Assembly (NCBI GenBank): GCA_016716635.1
Contig: JADJVZ010000011.1
Coordinates: 124,001 to 188,000, forward strand
DNA length: 64,000 bases
Direction of reading: 5' to 3'
Source: Micropruina sp.
GTDB taxonomy: Bacteria > Actinomycetota > Actinomycetes > Propionibacteriales > Propionibacteriaceae
Shown here: positions 26,014-34,080 of the stretch, piece after piece
How positions within the stretch are numbered: position 1 is the first letter of the stretch
Layout of the letters: the number at the start of each line of letters is the position of its first letter
Notes under the pieces: model-generated
The model's database searches: none
The model's input: the letters and a program-made list of their open reading frames with translations, nothing else
What the model was told of the DNA's origin: nothing
Program-made: the position numbers and the translations under genes

Positions 26014-27255
26014 TCAGACCAAGAAGCGGTAGAACGGACTGTCGGACGAGACCACCTCGACGTTCAGATTGCTCGCCTCCATGCGTGCCAGCAGCGCCGG
26101 ATAGTCGTCCGGGTTGCCGAGGTCGATGCCGATCAGCGCCGGACCACTGTCCCGGTTCGATCGCTTCACGTACTCGAAGAGGGTGATGTCGTCGTCGGGG
26201 CCGAGGATCTCGTCCAAGAAACGGCGCAACGCGCCCGGCTCCTGGGGAAAATTCACGAGGAAATAGTGCTTGCGGCCGAGGTAAACCAGGGCGCGTTCCT
26301 CAACTTCGGCGTACCGAGACAGGTCGTTGTTGCCCCCCGACAGGACGATCACCACCTCTTGCCCTGGCTCCGGACGGAAGATCCCGAGAGCGGCCGCCGC
26401 GAGGGCACCGGCCGGCTCGGCGATGATCCCCTCGGTTTGGTAGAGGCGGAGCATCTCGGCGCACACCCGCCCCTCGGGGACCGTGACGAGCCGGGGCCGA
26501 TAGCGCCGAACCGTGGCGAACGTGTGATCACCGGCGCGCTTCACGGCGGCACCGTCGATGAAGGTGTCGATGTGCTTGAGCGTCACCGGTTGGCCGGCGT
26601 CGAGCGCGGCGGCCATCGAGGCCGCCCCAGCCGGCTCAACGCCCACTACCTGGGTGTGTGGGTAGCTCTCGGTGAGGTAGGTGAGGCAGCCCGAGATCAT
26701 GCCGCCACCCCCGACCGGGACCACCAACACGTCAGGGGCGTGGCCCAACTGCTCGACAATCTCGCGGGCGAGCGTCCCTTGGCCAGCAATGGTCCGCGGG
26801 TCATCGAAGGCCGGGACCATCGTTGCCCCCGTCCGCTTGGCCTCGGCGGCGGCCGCGGCTGCGGCGGCGTCGTAGGTGTCGCCGGTCACCACGAGGTCGA
26901 TGTTGCCCTCGCCGAGGGCGATCATCCGATCCTTCTTCTGGCGCGGGGTGGTGCTGGGGACGAAGATCTTGCCCCGGATACCCAGCCTCGCGCAGGCGAA
27001 CGCGACCCCTTGGCCGTGGTTGCCAGCGCTGGCGCAGATGACGCCGGCCTCCCGCTCACGGGCGTCCAGCTGGGAGATCAGGTTGTAGGCACCCCGCACC
27101 TTGTAGGAGCGGACGGGCTGCAGGTCCTCCCGCTTGACCAAGATCGTCGCGCCGGTGAGGGCCGAGAGTCGCTCGTTGAGCTGCAGGGGGGTCACCGAGG
27201 CGATCCCATCCAGCACAGCGGCGGCTTGGTCGATGTCGGCTGCGGTGAGGTTCAT
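26014..27255 (-). CDS. ilvA: Threonine ammonia-lyase IlvA
   Basis: About 413 residues from the ATG at 27255; a start 18 bp upstream is possible but adds no family sequence. The PLP lysine is in VRSYKVRGAY, the phosphate-binding glycines in VVPVGGGGMISG, and the catalytic domain ends in VIVLSGGNNDL. A C-terminal ACT-like regulatory domain (KHYFLVNFPQEPGALRRFLDEIL, TLFEYVKRSNRD, NVEVVSSDSPFYRFL) marks the biosynthetic, isoleucine-regulated type with one such domain. It converts threonine to 2-oxobutanoate, the first step to isoleucine. Confidence 0.95.
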   Translation of the reverse strand: MNLTAADIDQAAAVLDGIASVTPLQLNERLSALTGATILVKREDLQPVRSYKVRGAYNLISQLDAREREAGVICASAGNHGQGVAFACARLGIRGKIFVPSTTPRQKKDRMIALGEGNIDLVVTGDTYDAAAAAAAAEAKRTGATMVPAFDDPRTIAGQGTLAREIVEQLGHAPDVLVVPVGGGGMISGCLTYLTESYPHTQVVGVEPAGAASMAAALDAGQPVTLKHIDTFIDGAAVKRAGDHTFATVRRYRPRLVTVPEGRVCAEMLRLYQTEGIIAEPAGALAAAALGIFRPEPGQEVVIVLSGGNNDLSRYAEVEERALVYLGRKHYFLVNFPQEPGALRRFLDEILGPDDDITLFEYVKRSNRDSGPALIGIDLGNPDDYPALLARMEASNLNVEVVSSDSPFYRFLV

Positions 27256-27411
27256 GGGGTCATTGTGGACCACCTGGACGCCCTGGCCTCTGCACCGCAG
27301 GCACCTCCGCGCAGATGGGCGCCTCGCGGTTGCTGGGTTTGGCTTCGACCTTCAGGCCCCGATGGAGCCCGGAGATCCTGCCGCCAGCGCGTTGCCCGGA
27401 TACGCGGTGCT

Positions 27412-27468
27412 CGATCACGCGGTGGCCGGTCATCGGTGCCCGATCACGCGGCGCCCGGTCATCGGTGC
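27412..27468. repeat. 28-bp direct repeat pair between rmuC and ilvA
   Basis: Two units at 27412-27439 and 27441-27468 (period 29 bp), both starting CGATCACGCGG and ending CCGGTCATCGGTGC with only three central differences. They lie in the 281-bp gap between the start of ilvA and the end of rmuC. Nothing else in that gap was recognised. Confidence 0.8.
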
Positions 27469-27536
27469 GTTGCGCTGAGAGCTGCTTCTTCCGGGCGCCG
27501 AGGTCTGCCAGCCTGCGGACGAACGTATCCCCAGGG

Positions 27537-29111
27537 TCAGACGGCGTTGTGCATGTCGAGGACAACCCCCGTATGGACGGTCGTCTCGGTGGCGATGTCT
27601 TCCAACGTCGGCTGCGGACGCACCAGCTCCGCCCCTTCCGGCAACAACGCGATTTGCGGACGCCCCTTGCGACGGGGTTGCTCCCGCTCAGGACGGACGC
27701 CTTCGCCGAGCAGCTCGGCCGCCACGAGGGGGCGGACGGCGGTCTCGACAGCGTGCACTGTCTCGAGCTGCTTGGTGGTGACCTGCAGATCGCGCAGCTT
27801 GCGGGCCGTCGGCAGAACCCGGCCTTCGAGGGAGCCCACGGCCTCGTTGTATGAGCGGACCGTGCTGGTGAGCGAGCGTCCGACCTTGTCGAAGTGGCCG
27901 CCGAGGATGCCCAGGCGGTCGTACAACTCGCGACCGAGCTCGGAGACCTGCTGCGCCGATTCGGCCAAGGCCGCCTGGCGCCAGCCGTACGCGACCGCGC
28001 GCAGCATCGCGATGAGGGTGGTGGGCGTGGCGAGGATGACATCCTTGCGGGCGGCGTACTCGTGCAAGTCGGGCAACTGCGCGAGCGCCTCAGCGGCCAG
28101 CGCCTCGCTCGGCAGGAAGAGCACGACGAACTCGGGGTTCGAGGTGCCGGCCTTGAAGTAGTCCTTCTTCGAAAGTTGATCGACGTGATTGCGCACGGTG
28201 CGGGCGAACTGGCCGAGCTTTGCTTCGCGGCCGGCGTCATCAGGGGCGTCATGGGCGTCGAGGAACGACCCGAGCGGCACCTTGGAGTCGACGTAGACGA
28301 ACTTGCCCTCGGAGAGGGTCACCTTCATGTCGGGACGGATCGTGGTCTCCGCCGAGGTTTGCGCGGTGGCCTGCTGGATGAAGTCGCAGTGTTCGACCAT
28401 GCCGGACACCTCGACGACGCGCTTGAGCTGCATCTCGCCCCACTGGCCGCGGACCTGCGGCTTGCGCAACGCATTGACCAGGGTGGTGGTTTCGCGGCGC
28501 ATGCTCTCACCGGTCATCTGAACGGCCTCGACCTGGGCGCGCAGTTCGGCGGCCATCGTGGCGCGCTCCTTCTCCACGTCGGTGAGGCGCGCGTTGAACC
28601 GCTCGAGGCTCTCGCGGACGGGCGTCATCAACCGCTCGGTGGCCTTGAAGCGCTGATCGTGGCTGGCCTCGGCCTGCTTGCCGTGGCGATCCAGGGTCTC
28701 GGACGACAGCACCTTGAACTGGTTGACCATGGTCTCGCGGTCGGCGGCGAGCTCTTCTGAACGCTTCTGGGCGGCGGTGGCTTCGGCCCGCGCGGTGTCA
28801 CGCTCGGAGCGGACCTCGGCCACATCGGCGCGGGCGCGTTCGGCCAGTGCTTCGGCGGCAGCAGCGGCGGCCCGTGCGTCGGCGAGATCTTCGCGGGAGT
28901 AGGCGGCCTCGGCGCGTGCGTTCGCTGCCTCGGCACGGGCGTTCGCGGCGTCGGCGCGCGCCTGTTCCGCCTCGGTGCGTGACTCAGCGATCTGTCGGCT
29001 CGCTTCCGCCCCATCGGTGCCCCGGCTGGCGCGCAGGATCAGCCACGCCACCGATCCGCCGAGGATCAAACCCACGACCAAGACCAGCAATAACTGCGTC
29101 ACGTTCTCCAT
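27537..29111 (-). CDS. rmuC: DNA recombination protein RmuC
   Basis: About 524 residues from the ATG at 29111 (MENVTQLLLVLVVG); an ATG at 29120 is an alternative. An N-terminal membrane helix is followed by a long Ala/Glu/Arg coiled coil (residues about 30-150) rich in the repeats RAEAANA and RADAANA, then the RmuC nuclease-like domain (RGQWGEMQLKRVVEVSGM, LPSEALAAEAL, ILATPTTLIAMLRAVAYGWRQ). RmuC limits inversion of short repeats during replication, which fits a genome rich in palindromes, though that link is speculative. Confidence 0.94.
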   Translation of the reverse strand: MENVTQLLLVLVVGLILGGSVAWLILRASRGTDGAEASRQIAESRTEAEQARADAANARAEAANARAEAAYSREDLADARAAAAAAEALAERARADVAEVRSERDTARAEATAAQKRSEELAADRETMVNQFKVLSSETLDRHGKQAEASHDQRFKATERLMTPVRESLERFNARLTDVEKERATMAAELRAQVEAVQMTGESMRRETTTLVNALRKPQVRGQWGEMQLKRVVEVSGMVEHCDFIQQATAQTSAETTIRPDMKVTLSEGKFVYVDSKVPLGSFLDAHDAPDDAGREAKLGQFARTVRNHVDQLSKKDYFKAGTSNPEFVVLFLPSEALAAEALAQLPDLHEYAARKDVILATPTTLIAMLRAVAYGWRQAALAESAQQVSELGRELYDRLGILGGHFDKVGRSLTSTVRSYNEAVGSLEGRVLPTARKLRDLQVTTKQLETVHAVETAVRPLVAAELLGEGVRPEREQPRRKGRPQIALLPEGAELVRPQPTLEDIATETTVHTGVVLDMHNAV

Positions 29112-29310
29112 GCCCTCCATGCTGCCGGGGCCCACTGACACTTTCCGTCAGCGACTCGGCAGAACCCCAAGTCAGGTTTCCCCACCGGCCGCATGCGACC
29201 TTGCTTCTGTCCCTGACACGCACCAACTCGCGCTGTGAGCCCCTTATCGGGACCGTTCTGCCCAGTTGGTACGCGACAGCGACATTCGGCGATGCGGAGG
29301 TGCCACTGCT

Positions 29311-29439
29311 GGTTTCGGGGTGCCCCGCTGCTGATTGTGTGTCGCCGTTCCCGTCCGTCAAGGGCGCCTGACGGCGTCCCTGCGGGATGGGCTTCGGCCA
29401 CCCTTGACGGTCGGGCCCCCGGCGTCATTGGGGGCAGCT
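29311..29439 (+). repeat. Long inverted repeat, left arm
   Basis: Matches the reverse complement of 31260-31388 over about 129 bp with roughly ten differences. It starts GGTTTCGGGGTGCCCCGCTG and ends GGGGGCAGCT. The two arms flank the palindromic block and the IS110 element. Confidence 0.88.
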
Positions 29440-29750
29440 ATGGGTTCACCCCTCCTTGTGGGCGTGGTCGGTTGGGAGCTTCACATCCCCGTCGGCCTCT
29501 CTCATGGAGCTGGCATCCACGAGCAACCCTCACGGGGATGTTTCCGTCACGGGCAAGGCAGATTCGACGGGTTTTTGAGGCCTCTGTGCAACAAAACACG
29601 CACTCGACGGCGAAAAGTGCCCCCGAAGACACGAGTTCGAGGTTGAGTGCGTGTTTTGTTGCAGTCCGGGCCCAATGGGCACCACAGAATCCGCAAACGA
29701 CCGGCAAATCACCGGTTGCGTGGATGCCCACGAGGAGGGGTGAACCTATA
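29439..29750. mobile_element. MITE-like palindromic element of about 310 bp
   Basis: The ends 29439-29465 and 29724-29750 are inverted repeats, 24 of 27 positions matching (core GGTTCACCCCTCCT), and lie beside TA dinucleotides. The centre has a second inverted pair, 29587-29608 and 29642-29663 (TGCAACAAAACACGCACTC, 21 of 22 matching), around a 33-nt loop. No coding capacity. A non-autonomous transposable element is the simplest reading, but an imperfect large palindrome of other origin cannot be excluded. Confidence 0.6.
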
Positions 29751-29785
29751 GACGGTATGTGGGTGCCCCCGGGTGGGGGTGTCGG

Positions 29786-29872
29786 CCGGGGCCTCCTTGA
29801 CGTAAGGATGCGTGGATTGCCAGTCAGGTGGTGGCTGGCCTTGCCGACATGCGTCTTGTGAGGAGGCCCCGG
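29786..29872 (+). promoter_or_regulatory. Hairpin sequestering the IS110 transposase ribosome-binding site
   Basis: CCGGGGCCTCCT (29786-29797) is the exact reverse complement of AGGAGGCCCCGG (29861-29872). The second strand contains the AGGAGG ribosome-binding site and the first base of the GTG start. The 63-nt loop has a smaller hairpin (GCCAG / CTGGC). It would reduce translation when formed. The same left-end RNA is where IS110-group bridge RNAs are encoded, so it could also be part of one. Confidence 0.65.
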
Positions 29873-30954
29873 TGTTTAGTGAGCGTACGAGTGTTGGTTT
29901 GGATGTGCACGCCCGCAGTGTGGTGGCGGCAGCGTTGGACACGGTGACAGGGGAGGTGGTTGAGGCGCGGTTGTCGCCTGATGTTCGGGAGGTGGTGGGC
30001 TGGTTGGCTCGGCTTCCTGGCCCGGTGGCGGTGGCTTATGAGGCGGGCCCGACGGGGTTCGGGTTGTTCCGGGCGATCAGCGGCATGCCGGTGAGGTGTG
30101 TGGTGGTGGCCCCGTCGAAGTTGCTGCGTCCTGCAGGGGATCGGGTGAAGACCGATCGGCGTGACGCTTTGCATCTTGCTCGGCTGCTGCGGACGGATCA
30201 GGTGGTGGAGGTCACGGTTCCGAGCGTGGAACAAGAAGCAGCGAGGGATTTGGTGCGTGCCCGGGAAGCTTGCCGGGCGGATCTGATGCGGGCCCGGCAC
30301 AGGTTGTCGAAGCTTTTGTTGCGGCATGGGGTGGTGTATTCGGGTGGTGCGGCCTGGACGGTTGTCCACGATCGTTGGCTCCAACAACAACGTTTCGACA
30401 ACCCGCAAACCAGGGCCACGTTCGACGCCTACTACGACCAGGTGTTGACCACCACCGCCCTACGCACCAGGTTGAATGCCCAGATTGAGGCGTTGGCAGC
30501 CGACAGCGAGTTCACCGGGGTGGTCCGCCGGTTGGGATGCCTACGCGGTATCGCAACATTGACCGCGTTCGGGCTCGCCGTCGAAATCGGTGACTGGACC
30601 CGGTTCACCGGGAACACGATCGGGGCGTTTGTCGGGTTGACCCCGTCAGAGTCATCCACTGGTGCGAGCCGTGTCCAGGGGCCGATCACGAAGACCGGGA
30701 ACGGACATGCCCGCCGGCTGCTCGTGGAGGCCGCCTGGCATCATGCTGCGGATTACCGCAAAACCAAGACCCTGTTTGACCGGTGGCAGCTCGCGAGTCC
30801 CGCGGCCCGGGCCCGTGGTGATGCCGGTAACCGGCGGCTCCATCAACGTTGGGAAGTGTTCCACGCCCGCCACAAGCGGCCCGTGATCGCGAACGTGGCC
30901 GTGGCTCGTGAGCTCGCTGGCTGGTGCTGGTCACTGGCCGTCCTCAACGAGTAA
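29872..30954 (+). CDS. IS110-family transposase
   Basis: A 360-residue recombinase from the GTG at 29872, 5 nt after AGGAGG. The N-terminal DEDD/RuvC-like domain has SVGLDVHARSVVAAALD (first Asp), VAYEAGPTGFGL (Glu) and RVKTDRRDALHLARLL (Asp pair). The C-terminal domain has the family region LRGIATLTAFGLAVEIGDWTRF, AFVGLTPSESSTG and GPITKTGNGHARRLLVEAAW, where the catalytic Ser lies in the ESS segment. IS110 enzymes are guided by a bridge RNA from the element. No disabling mutation was seen. Confidence 0.94.
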   Translation: MFSERTSVGLDVHARSVVAAALDTVTGEVVEARLSPDVREVVGWLARLPGPVAVAYEAGPTGFGLFRAISGMPVRCVVVAPSKLLRPAGDRVKTDRRDALHLARLLRTDQVVEVTVPSVEQEAARDLVRAREACRADLMRARHRLSKLLLRHGVVYSGGAAWTVVHDRWLQQQRFDNPQTRATFDAYYDQVLTTTALRTRLNAQIEALAADSEFTGVVRRLGCLRGIATLTAFGLAVEIGDWTRFTGNTIGAFVGLTPSESSTGASRVQGPITKTGNGHARRLLVEAAWHHAADYRKTKTLFDRWQLASPAARARGDAGNRRLHQRWEVFHARHKRPVIANVAVARELAGWCWSLAVLNE

Positions 30955-31259
30955 CCCCTCAGATCTTGGCTCGTCACGATCAGGGTTCTGGTGGTGGCAG
31001 CGTGAGGAGTGACCCGCGGGGCAGCTATGAGCAACATCCCTTGCCAACCATCGGATGTGACGCACGACCATAGACCAGCGGCAACTCCCACCGAACACCC
31101 CGTCCTGCGGTCCCAACCCGCGCATATCAGCCTGACCACGCCGTCGACCAGCGACACGCGACCACAAGGCCCACACGCGACGAGCCAACGAGGCGCCGCC
31201 CCACACCCAGCCGGGCGGCGCCTCACCATGCCCACTTGACAACAACCCCCCCACATATC
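30955..31259 (+). other. IS110 right non-coding end
   Basis: About 300 bp between the transposase stop and the element end. No gene is supported; the open frames on the minus strand lack family resemblance. In IS1111-type elements the guide RNA lies at this end, so this stretch is the second place to look for it. Confidence 0.55.
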
Positions 31260-31388
31260 AGCTGCCCCAAATGACGCCGGGGGCCCGACAGTCAAGGGTG
31301 GGCGAAGCCCATCCCGCAGGGACGCCGCCAGGCGCCCTTGACGGGCGGGAACGGCGTCAAACAATGAGCAGCGGGGCACCCCGAAACC
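31260..31388 (-). repeat. Long inverted repeat, right arm
   Basis: Reverse complement of 29311-29439, starting AGCTGCCCCAAATGACGCCG. It begins exactly where the estimated IS110 right end stops. The rest of the gap to apeB (31389-31522) is Pro/His-codon-rich DNA with no recognised feature. Confidence 0.88.
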
Positions 31389-31522
31389 CGCCCGTTCCGC
31401 TTGGCGATGGCTACGGCACCCTGAATACCCACCCACCCACGCACCCGCCCGACCGAGGCCCACCCGCCCATCCGACCAGCACTCTCCGGCACAAACCCCA
31501 TCCCTGCGGCAGACTGGAGGAC

Positions 31523-32782
31523 ATGCCGACGACGCACATCGACGATCTGGCCGCCTTCGTGACGGCGTCACCTTCGAGCTACCATGCAGCCGAGGAAGTG
31601 GCCCGGCGCCTGGTTGATAGGGGCTTCCGGCGTCAGCTCGAAACGGACGCTTGGGATTCCACCCCTGGCGGTCACGTGCTGGTCCGCGAGGGAGCAGTGG
31701 TCGCCTGGCGCATTCCCGAAACCCTGAGCGAGAATCCCCGCTTCGCCATCGTGGGCGCGCACACCGACTCACCGTCCCTGAAGCTCAAGCCACAACCGAC
31801 CGCGTCCAACGTCGGCTACGCGCAGGCGGCCATGGAGCTCTACGGCGGCCTGCTGCTCAACTCGTGGCTCGATCGCGAGTTCGGCCTGGCCGGACGCCTG
31901 ACCCTCCGCGACGGCACGACCACCCTCGTTCGGACGCCCGGCTGGCTGCGCATCCCGCAATTGGCCCCCCACATGGATCGCAGCGTCAACGAGAGCCTCC
32001 ACCTCGACCGCCAGCACCACATGAAGCCGCTGCTGGGGCTCACCGGCGGACGCGACCTGATGACCGCGATCGCCGACGTGGCGGGCGTGCACCCCGATGA
32101 CATCCTCGGCCACGACCTCTTCGCCTACGTCACCGAGCCGCCGGCCGTCATCGGCATCGACGCCGACCTCTTTGCGTCCTCGCGCATGGACAACCTGTCG
32201 AGCGTCCACGCCGGACTGACGGCCCTGCTCGCGGCGGGGGAGGGGCCGGACGTCGCGGTCTTGGCCTGCTTCGATCACGAAGAGATCGGCTCGTCGAGCA
32301 CCACCGGCGCCTGCGGACCCCTCCTGGAGGCGGTCCTGGGACGCATCGCGGAGGGCCTCAGCATCCACGGCGACCACTACGACCGGATGCTGGCCCGGTC
32401 CGTCCAAGTCTCAGCGGACGCGGGCAACGCCATCCACCCGAACTACGCCCACCTGCACGACCCCGAGCATCAGCCCACCTTGAACAAGGGCCCGCTGTTG
32501 AAGATGAGCGCCACCCAGCGCTATACCACCGACGGTTTCGGGGTCGCCCTGTGGCGTCGGCTGGCCGAGCGGGTGGACATTCCCGTCCAGTTCTTCGTGT
32601 CGAATAATGCGGTGCCCAGCGGATCGACGATCGGACCGCTGTCGGCCACGCGTTTGGGCATCAAAACCCTCGATGTGGGCATCCCGCTGCTGTCGATGCA
32701 CTCGACGCGCGAACTGGCCGGGACGAAGGATCTGCCGTGGCTGGCGGACGTGCTGGCAGAGTTCTATCGCGGCCAGTGGTGA
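31523..32782 (+). CDS. apeB: M18-family aminopeptidase
   Basis: A 419-residue aspartyl-aminopeptidase-type enzyme from the ATG at 31523, which has TGGAGG just upstream; the frame is open further back, but that part is the flanking repeat. The dizinc ligands are visible: His and Asp in IVGAHTDSPSLKLKP, Asp in ASSRMDNLSSVHAGL, Glu pair in CFDHEEIGSSSTTGA, and His in VGIPLLSMHSTREL. It removes N-terminal residues from cytosolic peptides. A terminator follows, so it is not part of the ribosomal transcript. Confidence 0.94.
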   Translation: MPTTHIDDLAAFVTASPSSYHAAEEVARRLVDRGFRRQLETDAWDSTPGGHVLVREGAVVAWRIPETLSENPRFAIVGAHTDSPSLKLKPQPTASNVGYAQAAMELYGGLLLNSWLDREFGLAGRLTLRDGTTTLVRTPGWLRIPQLAPHMDRSVNESLHLDRQHHMKPLLGLTGGRDLMTAIADVAGVHPDDILGHDLFAYVTEPPAVIGIDADLFASSRMDNLSSVHAGLTALLAAGEGPDVAVLACFDHEEIGSSSTTGACGPLLEAVLGRIAEGLSIHGDHYDRMLARSVQVSADAGNAIHPNYAHLHDPEHQPTLNKGPLLKMSATQRYTTDGFGVALWRRLAERVDIPVQFFVSNNAVPSGSTIGPLSATRLGIKTLDVGIPLLSMHSTRELAGTKDLPWLADVLAEFYRGQW

Positions 32783-32817
32783 ACCCGCCCTCGGGGCGTT
32801 CGCTGAGGCGGGACCCC

Positions 32818-32846
32818 GGGCGTGTCGCGACGACACGCCCATTTTG
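32818..32846 (+). terminator. Rho-independent terminator after apeB
   Basis: A 10-bp stem GGGCGTGTCG / CGACACGCCC with a 3-nt loop (32818-32840), followed by ATTTTG. A weaker hairpin (CCCGCC / GGCGGG) lies just before it. Confidence 0.85.
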
Positions 32847-33103
32847 ACCCGCCCCTCACGACCGTGACAGAATCGTCAGGTTGCTCCGACACAGGTGTGT
32901 TCGGGGGCTGCCTGGGCCTGGCCCGTGGCGGACCCGGATCATAGCTGCCAAGCACTCGGGTGAAGGTCACCGCCGGGCCCTACCAAGACCAAACTGATGC
33001 AGGTCTTGCGCGGCCCTGAAAGGCATGACACGCCCGACCTCGGGGGTCGGTGTGACAAGGGCAACTGACTCCATTTGCCCAGAACGATCAAGAAGGAACC
33101 ACA
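32847..33103 (+). promoter_or_regulatory. S10 operon promoter and leader region
   Basis: The 257 bp before rpsJ contain no gene. Two hairpins are seen in the leader: CCGACC (33034-33039) with GGTCGG (33045-33050), and GGGCAA (33059-33064) with TTGCCC (33075-33080). AAGGAA precedes the GTG start. The hairpins may be part of an autoregulatory leader, as S10 leaders are in other bacteria (by L4), but no specific match was made. The promoter itself was not identified. Confidence 0.5.
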
Positions 33104-33415
33104 GTGGCTGGACAGAAGATCCGGATTCGCCTCCGGGCCTACGACCACGAGGTCATCGATTCCTCGGCGAAGAAAATCGTCGACACGGTGACCCGCACTG
33201 GCGCCAAGGTGGCGGGCCCCGTCCCGCTGCCGACCGAGAAGAACGTCTACTGCGTTATCCGGTCCCCCCATAAGTACAAGGACAGCCGCGAGCATTTCGA
33301 GATGCGCACGCACAAGCGGCTGATCGACATCCTCGATCCGACGCCGAAGACGGTTGATTCGCTCATGCGCCTCGACCTTCCGGCCGGTGTCGACATCGAG
33401 ATCAAGCTCCCGTAA
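33104..33415 (+). CDS. rpsJ: 30S ribosomal protein S10
   Basis: A 103-residue S10 of standard length, GTG start (MAGQKIRIRLRAYDHEVID). The extended loop region PLPTEKNVYCVIRSPHKYKDSREHFEMRTHKRLIDI is fully conserved. It binds the 30S head and, as NusE, takes part in transcription antitermination. It is the first gene of the S10 operon; unlike in many actinobacteria, no tuf, fusA or rpsG/rpsL lies directly upstream. Confidence 0.98.
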   Translation: MAGQKIRIRLRAYDHEVIDSSAKKIVDTVTRTGAKVAGPVPLPTEKNVYCVIRSPHKYKDSREHFEMRTHKRLIDILDPTPKTVDSLMRLDLPAGVDIEIKLP

Positions 33416-33424
33416 GGCCGCCTG

Positions 33425-34078
33425 ATGAAGAACGAACGAAACGTCAAGGGTCTGCTGGGCACCAAGCTCGGCATGACGCAACTGTGGGACGCCAACAACA
33501 AGGTCGTCCCCGTGACCGTGATCGAGGCCGGACCGTGTGTTGTCACGCAGGTCCGCACCCCTGAGAAGGACGGCTACTCCGCCATCCAGCTCGGCTTCGG
33601 TGCCATCAAGGCCAAGAAGGTCAACCAGCCGGCCGCCGGTCACTTTGAGAAGGCGGGCGTCACGCCTCGCCGTCACCTCGTCGAACTGCGCACCAGCACC
33701 GCGTCGGAGTTCACCCTCGGTCAGGAGGTGGCCGCCGACACGTTCGAGGCCGCTGAGATCGTGGACGTGACCGGCGTCAGCAAGGGCAAGGGCACCGCGG
33801 GCGTCATGAAGCGCCACGGCTTCCACGGCCTTCGCGCCAGCCACGGCGTCCACCGGAAGCACCGTTCGCCGGGCTCCATCGGTCAGTGCTCCACCCCGTC
33901 GCGCATCTTCCCCGGCCTCAAGATGGCCGGTCGCATGGGCGTCGAGAAGATCACCGTCCAGAACCTGACGATCCACGCTGTGGACACCGAGCGCAACCTG
34001 ATCTTGGTCAAGGGATCCATCCCCGGCCCCAAGGGTTCGCTCGTTGTGATCCGCACCTCCGCCAAGAAGGGGTCCTGA
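33425..34078 (+). CDS. rplC: 50S ribosomal protein L3
   Basis: A 217-residue L3 (NVKGLLGTKLGMTQLWDANN). The long basic finger that reaches the peptidyl-transferase centre is visible as GFHGLRASHGVHRKHRSPGSIG followed by FPGLKMAGRMGVEKITVQNL. Nine bases after rpsJ. Confidence 0.98.
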   Translation: MKNERNVKGLLGTKLGMTQLWDANNKVVPVTVIEAGPCVVTQVRTPEKDGYSAIQLGFGAIKAKKVNQPAAGHFEKAGVTPRRHLVELRTSTASEFTLGQEVAADTFEAAEIVDVTGVSKGKGTAGVMKRHGFHGLRASHGVHRKHRSPGSIGQCSTPSRIFPGLKMAGRMGVEKITVQNLTIHAVDTERNLILVKGSIPGPKGSLVVIRTSAKKGS

Positions 34079-34080
34079 TC

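Larger units (their letters stand above)
29112..29753. other. Gene-free repeat island upstream of the IS110 element
   Basis: No convincing gene was found here. The open frames on both strands translate repeated DNA. The region contains one arm of a 129-bp inverted repeat (29311-29439) and a roughly 310-bp palindromic, MITE-like block (29439-29750). The first 200 bp hold nothing recognised apart from the presumed rmuC promoter. Confidence 0.7.
29754..31259 (+). mobile_element. IS110-family insertion sequence, about 1.5 kb
   Basis: The boundaries are estimated from a short inverted pair, TATGTGGG at 29756-29763 and CCCACATA at 31250-31257, and from the point where the 129-bp flanking repeat begins (31260). 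The transposase leaves about 120 bp of non-coding sequence on the left and 300 bp on the right, in the range for IS110/IS1111 elements. No target duplication is evident, as is usual for the family. Confidence 0.75.

Noticed and set aside
31271..31522. N-terminal extension of ApeB
   Set aside because: It is translated from the 129-bp inverted repeat; the ATG at 31523 follows TGGAGG and starts the M18 fold.
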